The position numbers and the translations under genes are program-made. Positions 1 through 8,792 of a stretch of DNA of 37,042 bases are shown here, piece after piece. Every line of letters starts with the position of its first letter. The first letter of the stretch is position 1. Source of the stretch: Mycobacterium persicum (GTDB lineage Bacteria > Actinomycetota > Actinomycetes > Mycobacteriales > Mycobacteriaceae); contig NZ_MVIF01000054.1 in assembly GCF_002086675.1 (NCBI RefSeq), positions 1 through 37,042 on the forward strand, written 5' to 3'. The notes under the pieces were generated by a model. That model was not told the origin of the DNA. It did not search any database and was given only the letters and a program-made list of their open reading frames with translations.

Positions 1-1
1 G

Positions 2-1861
2 GGTGGGATGGGCCGAGTGTATTTGGCGAGGCATCCGCGTTTGCCCCGCGAGGAGGCGCTGAAGATATTGCCGGCGGAATTGACTGGCGATCCCGAGTAT
101 CGCGCCCGATTTGAGCGTGAGGCGGCCCTGGCGGCCGGCTTGAATCATCCGCACATTCTCAGGATTCATGACCGCGGTGAATGTCAAGACCGCCTCTGGA
201 TCTCGATGGAGTATGTGGACGGCACGGATGTGGCCCGGCTGTTGTTGGAGCAATTCCCGGGCGGGATGCCGCTCGATGCGGCGGCGCCGATCCTCACCGC
301 GGTCGGCTCGGCACTCGATTATGCGCATCATCGCGGGCTATTCCACCGCGACGTCAAACCGGCAAACATCTTGTTGACCGCCCCGGGTGGCGGGCAGCCG
401 CGGCGGGTGTTTCTGGCCGATTTCGGACTTGCGCGGCGTATCGACGACACGACCGGACTGACGGCGACCGACGCGACCGTGGGCACCGTGGCCTACCTGG
501 CGCCCGAGCAGTTGACGGGTTATCCGGTCGACGGCCGTGCAGATCAATATGCGTTGGCCTGCACGGCATTTAACCTCCTGACCGGAGTACCGCCATATCG
601 TGATTCCAACCCGGCGGTGGTGATCAGCCAACATATCAACGTCCCGCCGCCCCCGATCGGTGCCTACCGCAGCGAGTTGGCCGCGCTGAATTCGGTGTTC
701 GCCAAGGCGATGGCCAAATATCCTGCCGACCGTTTCGGCAGCTGTGCGGAGTTTGCCGCCCAACTGAGCCAGCAGCTGAATCCGGGTTTCGCATACGCCG
801 GTGAGATTCCACAGCGGGCCGACACTGCAGACACCCAACCCGCGATTGACCGCAGGGTGCCCGCTCTTCCGGGTGCGCCGGCCGACCGCAAGCGATTGGC
901 CCAGCGCCCGGGACTTCTCATCGGCGCCCTGGTGAGCATCCTGTTGCTGATCGCCGGTGGTGTCTTCGCGGTCGTCAAGCTGACGCAATCCCACAAGCCT
1001 GGCACCGCTGCGCGAAACGCCCCGAGTAGTACCTCGACGGCGGTAGCCAATACCGGTCCCTTTACGGGTGTCTACCGGGCCGACTTCAGCAAGGGCGCTA
1101 CCTTCGCCGATACCCCGGTTCCAGGCGTGCCGCCGTCGACCGACAGCTACGCCGTCCGCTCGGCGTGCGGGACCGCCGGGTGCGTAGCGACGGCGTCGCA
1201 CCTCAGCGGCGAAACCACATTTGCCCCGGCGATGGTGTTCGACGAGGTCGGCGGACGCTGGCTGGGCGTGGCCATCGGGCTAGACAAGTGCCAAGGCGCT
1301 CCCGCCGAAATCTGGGAAGTGTTCACGCTGCAACCTGGTCCCGACGGCGCCTTCACCGGCGAATTCACCGCCACGACCAGCAATAATTGCGTGGGCAAGC
1401 ACACCGTGACCTTCACCCGCACCGGCGACGTCGACCTCAACAGCCTTCCCGACCCGGCCGGTCTGCCGCCGCGGGTGGTGTCGCCGGCCGAGGCGCTGCG
1501 CGGCAGCTACCACGAGAAGCGAACCTTCAGGATCGGACGCGTCACGCAGGAGACCGACTACGCGGTAACCACCGACTGTCTACGTACCGGCGACCGGTGC
1601 ATGAGTTTCTTCCACGCGCCATCGGGTGCCGTGGAACCGTTGGTGTTCGGTGACGGCAACTGGGCCCTGGACACCGAGTCCGACACCGTGTGCCCAGGCA
1701 GAAACACCCCGATGCATGTGAAAAAGACCGGCCAGTATCCGCTGCCGCAACCACCGCAGGATCCGATCACATTGCTCAGCGGCCAGGGTAAGCAGGAACA
1801 GACCCAATCCTGCCCAGTCAATGTAGATTTCGACGAAACATTCACGCGCACCGGCGATTAG
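2..1861 (+). CDS. Transmembrane serine/threonine protein kinase, 5' end cut by window
   Basis: This is a membrane-bound Hanks-type kinase that should phosphorylate Ser/Thr on cytoplasmic targets in response to an outside signal. The frame is open to base 2, and the first ATG (base 8) falls inside the glycine loop (GGMGRVYL), so the true start lies about 25 codons upstream of the window. Numbering from that ATG: the ATP-binding lysine is in EALK (K19), the catalytic loop is HRDVKPAN (D115), DFG is at 138-140 and APEQ at 165-168. A proline-rich juxtamembrane stretch leads to one membrane segment (about 302-324). The outside part (about 350-617) has two related modules with four cysteines each and no PASTA repeats. 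Kinase and ectodomain are closely similar to the next gene, so the pair is a tandem duplication. The kinase resembles mycobacterial PknF. The ectodomain ligand is unknown. Confidence 0.93.
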   Translation, partial: GGMGRVYLARHPRLPREEALKILPAELTGDPEYRARFEREAALAAGLNHPHILRIHDRGECQDRLWISMEYVDGTDVARLLLEQFPGGMPLDAAAPILTAVGSALDYAHHRGLFHRDVKPANILLTAPGGGQPRRVFLADFGLARRIDDTTGLTATDATVGTVAYLAPEQLTGYPVDGRADQYALACTAFNLLTGVPPYRDSNPAVVISQHINVPPPPIGAYRSELAALNSVFAKAMAKYPADRFGSCAEFAAQLSQQLNPGFAYAGEIPQRADTADTQPAIDRRVPALPGAPADRKRLAQRPGLLIGALVSILLLIAGGVFAVVKLTQSHKPGTAARNAPSSTSTAVANTGPFTGVYRADFSKGATFADTPVPGVPPSTDSYAVRSACGTAGCVATASHLSGETTFAPAMVFDEVGGRWLGVAIGLDKCQGAPAEIWEVFTLQPGPDGAFTGEFTATTSNNCVGKHTVTFTRTGDVDLNSLPDPAGLPPRVVSPAEALRGSYHEKRTFRIGRVTQETDYAVTTDCLRTGDRCMSFFHAPSGAVEPLVFGDGNWALDTESDTVCPGRNTPMHVKKTGQYPLPQPPQDPITLLSGQGKQEQTQSCPVNVDFDETFTRTGD

Positions 1862-1998
1862 GGCCATGTTCTGGCCTGCTGCCCGAATTCCAACAGCGCC
1901 GAACCCGTGCCGGCTCCGGCCAGCGGTTGGCGCGGCCGGCGACGGCGATGATCCCGATATATGCGGTTCGGCCGAGTTGACGCACCTACGATGTGGCC

Positions 1999-3891
1999 AT
2001 GTCGCTTGAGGTCGGCCAGGTGTTCGCCGGATACACCATCCTGCGGGTGCTGGGCGCAGGCGGAATGGGTCACGTGTATCTGGCGACGCACCCCCGCCTA
2101 CCGCGCGAAGATGCCCTCAAGGTGTTACCTGCGGATTTGACCGACGATCCTCAGTATCGGGCGCGGTTTATGCGTGAGGCTGAGTTGGCGGCGGTCTTGT
2201 CTCATCCGCACATCGTGGGGATTCACGACCGCGGTGACTACGACGGTCACCTGTGGATCTCTGAGGAATATGTGGCCGGCGCCGATGCGGGACGTCTGTT
2301 ACGCGAGCACTGGCCTGCCGGGATGCCGGTCGATGAGGCGCTGTCGATCATCACCGCGGTCGCCTCGGCGCTGGATTACGCGCATCATCGCGGATTACTG
2401 CACCGCGACGTCAAGCCGGCCAATATCTTGTTGGCCGAACCCGACGGGCAGGCACCGCGGGTTTTCCTGGCCGATTTCGGCATCGCCCGCCCCATCGAGG
2501 ACGCGACACGATTGACCGCGACCAACATGGCGGTGGGCACAGTGGCCTACGCGGCGCCCGAGCAGCTGATGGGTGAACCGATCGACGGGCGTGCCGATCA
2601 ATATGCCTTGGCCTGCACCGCATTTCAGCTCCTGATCGGCATGCCGCCGTATGAGGGTCCCAATTCCGCGGTGGTGATCACCAAGCATCTGAGTGCGCCA
2701 TCGCCCTCGATCGGCGCCCACCGACCGCGGTTGGCCGAGCTGGACCCGGTTTTTGCCACGGCGCTGGCCAAAGACCCATCTCACCGGTTCAGCAGCTGCG
2801 GGGAGTTTGCCGAGCACTTGGGCCGGCAGCTGGGCCCGGATCTCTCGTCCGCTGTTGCGATTCCATTCCCGGACACCCCGCCAGAGATCGAGATAACCGC
2901 GCCGGCACGACCCACCGGAAGGCCGGTGCGACGGCATCCCGGTGTCCTGATCGGCGCGGTTGCGGGCATCGTGTTGCTGATCGCCGGTGGGACCTTCGCG
3001 GTCGTGAAGCTCACCCGCCACCACCAAGCGACCGGTGCACCCCACAGCGCCTCCACGCCAACTAATCCCGCGCCCGCGGCCGCCAACACCGGCCCGTTCA
3101 CCGGTGTCTACCGAGTCCAGTTCGGGCCGGTCACCAGACTCGCCGAAGCCCCGGCGCCGGGTGCAATGCAGTCAACGGACACCTACGCCATCCGCTCCAT
3201 GTGCGGGTCGGCCGGATGCGTCGCGACCGCCAGTCGCTTGAGCGGAGAAGTCAGGCTCGCGTCGACCACGGTATTCGATCAAGTCGGCGGCCGTTGGGTA
3301 GCAGTAACCATTGGATCAGCAAAATGTCGAGATTCGGCGTCCAGGATGTGGGAGGTGTTCACGCTACAAGCCGGACCCAACGGCACGTTCACCGGTGAAT
3401 ATCGCGGCGCTGCAAGCAATTCCTGTGCCGAGAAACGAACCGTAACCTTCACCCGCACCGGAGAGGTCGACGTCAACAGCCTCCCTGACCCAGCCGCTCT
3501 GTCGGCACGAGTCGCGTCACCGGCCGAAGCGCTGCGCGGCCGCTACCACATCACGCGAAACTTCAGCACGACAGTGCCGCAACAGCAGCAAGACGAGACC
3601 GTCACCACCGACTGCCTGCGCAGCGGCGAGAAGTGCATGAGCTATTTCTACTCCCCAACAAGCGACACGCCGCTGGTATTCAGCGACGGCAACTGGACTT
3701 TGGACCTCGAACACGAAGAAAACGTTCCGGGCTGCGTCAGCCTCTACGTGAAAACCACCGGACAGTATCCACTGCCGCAACCAACGCAGGACCCGATCAC
3801 ACGGCCCACCGGCCACGGTCGCCATCAACAATCCGGGTCGTGCGCAGTCAGCGTCGATTTTGATGAAACATTAACGCGCACCAGCGATTAA
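1999..3891 (+). CDS. Transmembrane serine/threonine protein kinase, tandem paralog
   Basis: This is a complete receptor-type Ser/Thr kinase of about 630 aa. I chose ATG 1999 because MSLEVGQVFAGYTI lines up with the N-terminus of PknF-type kinases; GTG 1993 would add two residues, and no strong ribosome site decides between them. Visible motifs (numbered from GTG 1993) are the glycine loop GAGGMG 21-26, K43 in DALK, HRD with D139, DFG 161-163 and APEQL about 188-192. A single membrane segment lies at about 317-338. The ectodomain has two internally related modules, each with four Cys and each ending in a FTRTG/LTRTS-type strand. The kinase domains of the two genes look nearly identical, while the linkers differ, as expected for an older tandem duplication under selection. 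The 137 bases between the two genes hold nothing recognisable. Confidence 0.95.
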   Translation: MSLEVGQVFAGYTILRVLGAGGMGHVYLATHPRLPREDALKVLPADLTDDPQYRARFMREAELAAVLSHPHIVGIHDRGDYDGHLWISEEYVAGADAGRLLREHWPAGMPVDEALSIITAVASALDYAHHRGLLHRDVKPANILLAEPDGQAPRVFLADFGIARPIEDATRLTATNMAVGTVAYAAPEQLMGEPIDGRADQYALACTAFQLLIGMPPYEGPNSAVVITKHLSAPSPSIGAHRPRLAELDPVFATALAKDPSHRFSSCGEFAEHLGRQLGPDLSSAVAIPFPDTPPEIEITAPARPTGRPVRRHPGVLIGAVAGIVLLIAGGTFAVVKLTRHHQATGAPHSASTPTNPAPAAANTGPFTGVYRVQFGPVTRLAEAPAPGAMQSTDTYAIRSMCGSAGCVATASRLSGEVRLASTTVFDQVGGRWVAVTIGSAKCRDSASRMWEVFTLQAGPNGTFTGEYRGAASNSCAEKRTVTFTRTGEVDVNSLPDPAALSARVASPAEALRGRYHITRNFSTTVPQQQQDETVTTDCLRSGEKCMSYFYSPTSDTPLVFSDGNWTLDLEHEENVPGCVSLYVKTTGQYPLPQPTQDPITRPTGHGRHQQSGSCAVSVDFDETLTRTSD

Positions 3892-3953
3892 CGCTGTCAA
3901 CGCCGGGAAATGCCGTTCGACTCTCGAATATCGCCGGTGAGGCAACACACGAG

Positions 3954-4082
3954 TCAGCTGGCAGCCCCCGCCGAAATTGCCGCTAGGGCTGCGATCAGCC
4001 AGCCAACCGCAGCCGCTACGGCAATCTGGGCAAGTCTGGTCGACGCCCCGGAATTGAAATCGTCGCCTACCGTGTGATCCAT
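3954..4082 (-). CDS. Possible 42-aa single-pass membrane protein
   Basis: This is a short frame starting MDHTVGDDFNSG. It has a polar N-terminus followed by a hydrophobic helix of about 22 residues (IAVAAAVGWLIAALAAISAG) that runs almost to the stop. It lies in the 275-base stretch between the second kinase and modC, which otherwise holds no recognisable gene. The ribosome site is poor (CAGG immediately before ATG). Mycobacterial GC content makes random hydrophobic frames common, so this is only a candidate. I recognise no family. Confidence 0.25.
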   Translation of the reverse strand: MDHTVGDDFNSGASTRLAQIAVAAAVGWLIAALAAISAGAAS

Positions 4083-4166
4083 GCCTGGCAGCTGTGGGGG
4101 ACGGAACTCGCCGTGTGCAACCCGGGAGTCGGCGGCTAGCACGGACCCAACACTAGGTAGCCGGCG

Positions 4167-5264
4167 ATGAGTGGATTGCAGCTGCGCGCCGTCGTACGGG
4201 ACCGCGGTCTGGATGTGGAATTCGTCGTGTCGGCGGGGGAGGTGCTGGCGATACTCGGCCCCAACGGCGCCGGCAAATCCACCGCAATTCATGTCATTGC
4301 CGGGCTGGTTCACCCTGACATGGGTCTGGTGCGCGTCGGAGACCGGGTATTGACCGACACCGCGGCCGGGATCGAGGTGGCCACACATGACCGCCGGGTG
4401 GGGCTGCTCCACCAGGATCCGCTGCTGTTTCCGCATCTGAGCGTGGCCGCCAACGTGGTATTCGGACCGCTCAGCCGTCGCGGGATGTTCCGGTTGGCTC
4501 GTTCCCGGCGCAGGGAGTCGGCGCTGCGCTGGTTGAGTGAGGTGGAGGCCGCGCAATTCGCTGACCGCAAGCCGCGGCAGCTGTCCGGGGGTCAGGCCCA
4601 GCGGGTAGCCATTGCGCGTGCACTGGCGGCAGAACCTGATGTGCTGCTGCTCGACGAGCCGCTGACCGGACTGGATGTGACTGCAGCCGCGGCGGTACGG
4701 GCGGTGCTGCGGGGCGTGGTTGCCGACACCGGCTGCGCCGTGGTTCTGATCACCCACGACCTGCTGGATGTGTTTGCGCTGGCTGATCGGGTCATGGTGG
4801 TCGAGTCCGGGAAGATCTCCGAGATCGGTCCGGTGGCGGAGGTGCTTGCCGCGCCCCGGAGCCATTTCGGGGCCCGCATCGCGGGCATCAACCTGGTCAG
4901 CGGGACCATCGGCGCCGACGGCGCACTGCGCAGCTCGAGCGGCGCCGTTTGGCATGGAATCGCGGCGCAAGATCTCACCAGTGGCCGCGACGCCGTCGCG
5001 GTGTTCGCGCCGACAGCGGTGGCCGTGCACCTGGAACAGCCGCACGGCAGCCCCCGCAACACCGTCGAAGTGACCGTGACGGAGTTGCAGACCCGCGGAT
5101 CCGGGGTCCTGGTGCGCGGTCCGGATCAGCCCGACGGCGCCCCGGGGCTAGCCGCAAGCATCACCGCCGATGCCGCGGCTGAGTTGCGGCTGACGCTCGG
5201 TTCGCGCGTGTGGTACAGCATCAAGGCGCATGAAGTGGCGCTGCACCCGGCCGCTCGCCGCTAG
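4167..5264 (+). CDS. modC: Molybdate ABC transporter ATP-binding protein ModC
   Basis: ModC is the cytoplasmic ATPase that powers molybdate (or tungstate) import with ModB (permease) and ModA (binding lipoprotein); the metal feeds molybdenum cofactor synthesis. The 365-aa protein has a Walker A motif GPNGAGKST (31-39), an ABC signature LSGGQ near 140, a Walker B motif VLLLDEP near 160 and the switch histidine in ITHDLLD. A C-terminal TOBE-like region (about 290-360) is the usual oxyanion-sensing domain of ModC. It closely resembles the M. tuberculosis Rv1859 protein as I remember it. apa follows it, as in M. tuberculosis. Unlike there, modA and modB are not directly upstream: two kinases and a 275-base gap are. 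ATG 4167 matches the family N-terminus. Confidence 0.95.
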   Translation: MSGLQLRAVVRDRGLDVEFVVSAGEVLAILGPNGAGKSTAIHVIAGLVHPDMGLVRVGDRVLTDTAAGIEVATHDRRVGLLHQDPLLFPHLSVAANVVFGPLSRRGMFRLARSRRRESALRWLSEVEAAQFADRKPRQLSGGQAQRVAIARALAAEPDVLLLDEPLTGLDVTAAAAVRAVLRGVVADTGCAVVLITHDLLDVFALADRVMVVESGKISEIGPVAEVLAAPRSHFGARIAGINLVSGTIGADGALRSSSGAVWHGIAAQDLTSGRDAVAVFAPTAVAVHLEQPHGSPRNTVEVTVTELQTRGSGVLVRGPDQPDGAPGLAASITADAAAELRLTLGSRVWYSIKAHEVALHPAARR

Positions 5265-5346
5265 GGGAGCTGCCGATGACGAACAGCAGCCTCGACACTG
5301 GCAGGCCATCCTTGCTTCATGGCGACAACACGGTAGGTTCGTCGCC

Positions 5347-6378
5347 ATGCATGAGGTGGACTCCAACACGAGACGTCGCAACGGACTGTGGGCAACGCTG
5401 GCGATCGCCACCGTAAGCAGCGCCGGCGCGCTCACCATCGCGCTGCCGGCGACCTCCTACGCCGACCCGGAGCCGGTACCCGCGCCGGCCACCACGACAG
5501 CGGTCGCGCCCCCCTCGACCACCCCAGCGTCGCCCGCACCCGCACCGGCGACCACTCCGGCGACACCGCCACCGGGAACGACGACGCCGAATGCGGCACC
5601 TCCACCGGCCGACCCCAATGCACCGCCACCGCCCGTTGCCGACCCCAATGTACCGCCGGTGCCTGTGGCCGACCCGAATGCACCGGAACCTGCCCGGATC
5701 ACCAATGCCGTCGGCGGATTCAGCTTCATCCTGCCCCCGGGCTGGGTGGAGTCGGACGCTTCGCATCTCGATTACGGGTCGGCGCTGCTCAGCAAGGCAA
5801 CGGGGGAGCCACCCATGCCCGGCCAGGCACCGCCGGTCGCCAACGACACTCGTATCGTGTTGGGCCGGCTGGACCAACGGCTTTACGCCAGCGCCGAAAC
5901 CACCAATCCCAAGGCCGCGGTCCGGTTGGGCTCGGACATGGGTGAGTTCTTCATGCCGTACCCGGGCACCCGAATCAACCAGGAAACGGTTCCGCTCAAC
6001 GCCAACGGTGTGTCCGGAAGCGCGTCGTACTACGAAGTCAAATTCAGCGATCCGGCCAAGCCGAACGGCCAGATCTGGACCGGGGTGATCGGTACGCCCG
6101 CGGGCAGTACGCCCAATGCCGGACCTCCGCAGCGCTGGTTTGTGGTGTGGCTGGGGACCTCGAACAACCCGGTGGACAAGGGCGCGGCAAAGGCTCTCGC
6201 CGAGTCGATCCGTCCGTGGACACCCCCGCCGGCGCCCGCGCCGGCACCGGCTCCGGGCGAGCCGGCGGCGGAGCCGGGTGCACCCGTGCCCGCGCCCGCT
6301 CCCGCACCGGTTCAGGCTCCGGCCGCGGGAGTGACGCCGACCCTCACGCCGACACCGCAGCGGACCCAACCGGCGTAA
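5347..6378 (+). CDS. apa: Secreted alanine/proline-rich glycoprotein antigen Apa
   Basis: Apa (45/47-kDa antigen, Rv1860, fibronectin attachment protein) is an exported O-mannosylated surface glycoprotein. In related species it binds fibronectin and host lectins. The start at ATG 5347 (MHEVDSN) matches the known N-terminus; longer frames upstream run into modC. An Arg-rich n-region and hydrophobic core end in SYA, giving cleavage after residue 39 and a mature end DPEP, as in the M. tuberculosis protein. Next comes an Ala/Pro/Thr-rich stretch (about 40-115) with repeated ADPN units, then a conserved globular core (about 117-300) containing RWFVV, a motif linked with fibronectin binding, and a Pro/Ala-rich tail. 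At 343 aa it is slightly longer than the 325-aa M. tuberculosis protein, mostly in the Pro-rich ends. It begins 82 bases after modC. Confidence 0.95.
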   Translation: MHEVDSNTRRRNGLWATLAIATVSSAGALTIALPATSYADPEPVPAPATTTAVAPPSTTPASPAPAPATTPATPPPGTTTPNAAPPPADPNAPPPPVADPNVPPVPVADPNAPEPARITNAVGGFSFILPPGWVESDASHLDYGSALLSKATGEPPMPGQAPPVANDTRIVLGRLDQRLYASAETTNPKAAVRLGSDMGEFFMPYPGTRINQETVPLNANGVSGSASYYEVKFSDPAKPNGQIWTGVIGTPAGSTPNAGPPQRWFVVWLGTSNNPVDKGAAKALAESIRPWTPPPAPAPAPAPGEPAAEPGAPVPAPAPAPVQAPAAGVTPTLTPTPQRTQPA

Positions 6379-6532
6379 CCGGCCGCCGCGAAACGCACAT
6401 CCGCCCCTGGTTGACCGGGCGTCGCGAAGTCGACCATTCCCATCGCCGCGCGAACCGGGTATACCGAGATCACGGTCCAGCAGTCGAGTTGGGCTCTGTC
6501 GGTTATGAGCCGGTGATGACAAGGAGATCCCG

Positions 6533-6829
6533 ATGGGTGTCATGGCAACCGAGTTTCTGGCCCGTTCCACGACGCTGACCAGTGTCGGCTGGATCGGCTA
6601 CATCATCATCGGCGCCATCGCGGGCTGGATAGCGGGCAAGATCGTCAAAGGCTCGGGATCCGGGATCTTGATGAACATCGTCATCGGCATCGTAGGAGCG
6701 CTGATCGGCGGCTTCCTGCTGAGCTTCTTCGTCGACACGGCAGCCGGCGGCTGGTGGTTCACCCTGTTCACCGCAATCCTGGGCTCGGTGGTCCTGCTCT
6801 GGCTGGTCGGCCTGGCGCAGAAGCGTTAA
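6533..6829 (+). CDS. Small membrane protein, GlsB/YeaQ/YmgE family (Rv1861-like)
   Basis: This 98-aa protein has three hydrophobic segments (about 18-34, 45-67 and 74-93) and glycine-rich turns (GWIAGKIVKGSGSGILMNI). That is the signature of the transglycosylase-associated family (Pfam Transgly_assoc). These small inner-membrane proteins are often stress-induced, and their biochemical role is unknown. The start is well supported: AAGGAG lies six bases before ATG 6533; an in-frame ATG at 6542 is the alternative. It sits between apa and adhA exactly as Rv1861 does in M. tuberculosis. The 154 bases upstream must hold its promoter, but I see no convincing -35/-10 pair. Confidence 0.9.
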   Translation: MGVMATEFLARSTTLTSVGWIGYIIIGAIAGWIAGKIVKGSGSGILMNIVIGIVGALIGGFLLSFFVDTAAGGWWFTLFTAILGSVVLLWLVGLAQKR

Positions 6830-6877
6830 CAGCAGCTAACCCGTTGCGGCCGTGGCGGATTGCGGCATGATGAGGTG

Positions 6878-7906
6878 ATGTCCGCAGCAGCGAGCACCCC
6901 AACGATGACGGCCTGGCAGGTCCGCCGGCCCGGACCGATGGACAGCAGCCCGCTCGAGCGGGTCCGCACCGAGATCCCCCGACCTGGGCCGGCTGAGCTG
7001 CTCGTGGCGGTGCACGCGTGCGGGGTCTGCCGCACCGATCTGCACGTCACCGAAGGCGATCTTCCGGTGCACCGCGAACGGGTCACTCCCGGACATGAGG
7101 TGGTGGGGGAGGTCATCGAGGTGGGCGCCGATGCCGGCGACGAGTTCCAGGTCGGCGACCGGGTTGGTATCGCGTGGTTACGCCACACCTGCGGGGTGTG
7201 CAAGTACTGCCTGCGGGGCGACGAGAATCTGTGTCCGAAGTCGCGGTACACCGGCTGGGACGCCGACGGTGGATACGCCGAATTCACCACCGTCCCAGCG
7301 GCTTTCGCGCACCACCTGCCCAGTGGCTACGGCGACAGCGAGCTTGCGCCGCTCTTGTGTGCCGGCATCATCGGCTACCGCTCACTGATGCGGGCCGAGC
7401 TGCCGCCCGGCGGTCGGCTGGGTCTGTACGGCTTCGGCGGCAGCGCCCATATCACCGCCCAGGTCGCGCTGGCCCAGGGTGCCGAGGTGCACGTGATGAC
7501 TCGCGGGGCGCAAGCGCGCCGGCTGGCGCTCGAGCTCGGCGCCGCCTCGGTTCAAGGCGCCGCCGATCCGCCCCCGGTGCCGCTGGACGCTGCCATCCTG
7601 TTCGCTCCCGTCGGCGACCTGGTGCTGCCCGCCTGCGAGGCTCTGGACCGGGGCGGTACGTTGGCGATCGCCGGCATCCACCTCAGCGATATCCCGGCCC
7701 TGAACTACCAGCGGCACCTATTCCAGGAGCGCCAGATCCGGTCGGTCACATCGAACACCCGGGCCGACGCGCGCGCGTTTCTCGACTTCGCGGCGCACCA
7801 TCACATCCAGGTCACCGCTCCGGAATACCCGTTGGGACAAGCCGATCGTGCGCTGAGCGACCTCAGCTCCGGGCGCATCGCGGGTGCGGCCGTGCTGCTG
7901 GTCTAA
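6878..7906 (+). CDS. adhA: Zinc-dependent alcohol dehydrogenase AdhA (Rv1862-like)
   Basis: This is a medium-chain, zinc-binding NAD(P)-dependent alcohol dehydrogenase that interconverts alcohols and aldehydes in the cytoplasm. The catalytic zinc ligands are visible in HACGVCRTDLHV and in the GHE of TPGHEVVGE. The four-cysteine structural zinc loop is present (CGVCKYCLRGDENLC). The nucleotide-binding glycine motif is GLYGFGGSAH. The start is ATG 6878 (MSAAAST), preceded by GAGG at short spacing; a TTG at 6860 and ATG 6905 (MTAWQV) are alternatives, and the family usually begins just before MTAWQVRRPG. It ends six bases from the convergent protease gene. The substrate is not evident from sequence. 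Confidence 0.93.
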   Translation: MSAAASTPTMTAWQVRRPGPMDSSPLERVRTEIPRPGPAELLVAVHACGVCRTDLHVTEGDLPVHRERVTPGHEVVGEVIEVGADAGDEFQVGDRVGIAWLRHTCGVCKYCLRGDENLCPKSRYTGWDADGGYAEFTTVPAAFAHHLPSGYGDSELAPLLCAGIIGYRSLMRAELPPGGRLGLYGFGGSAHITAQVALAQGAEVHVMTRGAQARRLALELGAASVQGAADPPPVPLDAAILFAPVGDLVLPACEALDRGGTLAIAGIHLSDIPALNYQRHLFQERQIRSVTSNTRADARAFLDFAAHHHIQVTAPEYPLGQADRALSDLSSGRIAGAAVLLV

Positions 7907-7912
7907 CCGGGT

Positions 7913-8689
7913 TCAGGTGCTCAGGTGCCAGACCACGGCGGCGGCCAGCGCGCCCATCCCGTTCAGCGACCAATGCAGCGCTATCGGCGCGAGCAGGCTG
8001 CCGCTGCGCCGGCGCAGCCAGCTGAACACGAAGCCGGCCGCGCCGGTAGCCAATACCGCCAACGTCACCCCCGCCAGCATCCCGGCGATCCCGCCGCCGA
8101 ACAGCCGCGTGAAGCCGACATTGGTGCTGGTCAGGCCCAATGACGTCGCGACATGCCACAGACCGAAGAGCAGCGAGCCCGCCATCGCGACGCCGCGAAA
8201 TCCCCAGGCACGATTCAGCGCGCCGTGCAGCACACCGCGGAACGCCAGCTCCTCGGGAATGACGGTTTGCAACGGTATGACGAGCATCGAGGCGATCAGC
8301 GCGCCCGAGACCGTCGCGTAGCGGTTGTTCAGGAACATCGGTCGGGTCACCGGCACCAGCACGCCGACCGCGATCACCGACACCACCACGCCCACGGCGG
8401 CCAGCGCATACCCCAGACCGGATCTCCAGTGCTGCCGACCCAGGCCCAGTTCGGTCCAGCCCAGCCCACGCCACCGGACGAGGATCAGCAGACCGACGGC
8501 GGCGGCCGGGACGGTCGCGATGCTGGCCCACGGTGTGGTGAAGTGCGCCACCAGATTGGTCAGCACCAGCACCGCGACGACGACGGCGATATCGACGTGG
8601 ATCCGCAGCCGCTCAAGTTTCGGCATCGGCAATGCCAGCGCGTCGTGCTGAGCGCTGGCAGGGGCCTGGTCCGGAGCTGGGTCACGCAT
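7913..8689 (-). CDS. CPBP-family intramembrane metalloprotease (Rv1863c-like)
   Basis: This is an integral membrane protein of 258 aa with about six to eight hydrophobic segments, belonging to the CAAX/bacteriocin-processing (CPBP, Abi) family. All three catalytic motifs are intact: EE at 146-147 with R151 (EELAFR), FGLWH at 175-179, and H239 with N243 (HWSLN). That supports an active glutamate protease with its active site inside the membrane. The bacterial substrate is unknown. I chose ATG 8689 (MRDPAPDQ); the upstream frame (to 8764) is Arg-rich and unlike the family. A polar N-terminal tail of about 30 residues precedes the first helix. It converges with adhA and lies 103 bases downstream of the MOSC gene, which reads the same way. 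Confidence 0.88.
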   Translation of the reverse strand: MRDPAPDQAPASAQHDALALPMPKLERLRIHVDIAVVVAVLVLTNLVAHFTTPWASIATVPAAAVGLLILVRWRGLGWTELGLGRQHWRSGLGYALAAVGVVVSVIAVGVLVPVTRPMFLNNRYATVSGALIASMLVIPLQTVIPEELAFRGVLHGALNRAWGFRGVAMAGSLLFGLWHVATSLGLTSTNVGFTRLFGGGIAGMLAGVTLAVLATGAAGFVFSWLRRRSGSLLAPIALHWSLNGMGALAAAVVWHLST

Positions 8690-8792
8690 CGTCGCGAGTC
8701 TACCCGCGCGCGGCCAAATGCCCGTTCTCTTCGGCAGCGCAGACCAGATCACGTGGCGACGCAATCGTCGGCCAGCTCGGAGCCGGGGCGGC

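Noticed and set aside
3954..5045. Long open frame antisense to modC
   Set aside because: GC-rich shadow frame with low-complexity His/Arg content; modC is fully motif-bearing on the other strand. Only its last 42 codons, outside modC, were kept as a weak candidate.
5230..5346. Longer apa start, upstream of ATG 5347
   Set aside because: It would place about 39 residues before the signal peptide and overlap modC; the known Apa N-terminus is MH-VD.
6457..6462. GGGTAT as a SigF-type -10 element before the Rv1861-like gene
   Set aside because: No GTTT-like -35 at 15-17 bases upstream.
5317..6570. 417-codon open frame antisense to apa
   Set aside because: Made of Arg/Gly runs that mirror the Pro/Ala-rich apa code; no family features.
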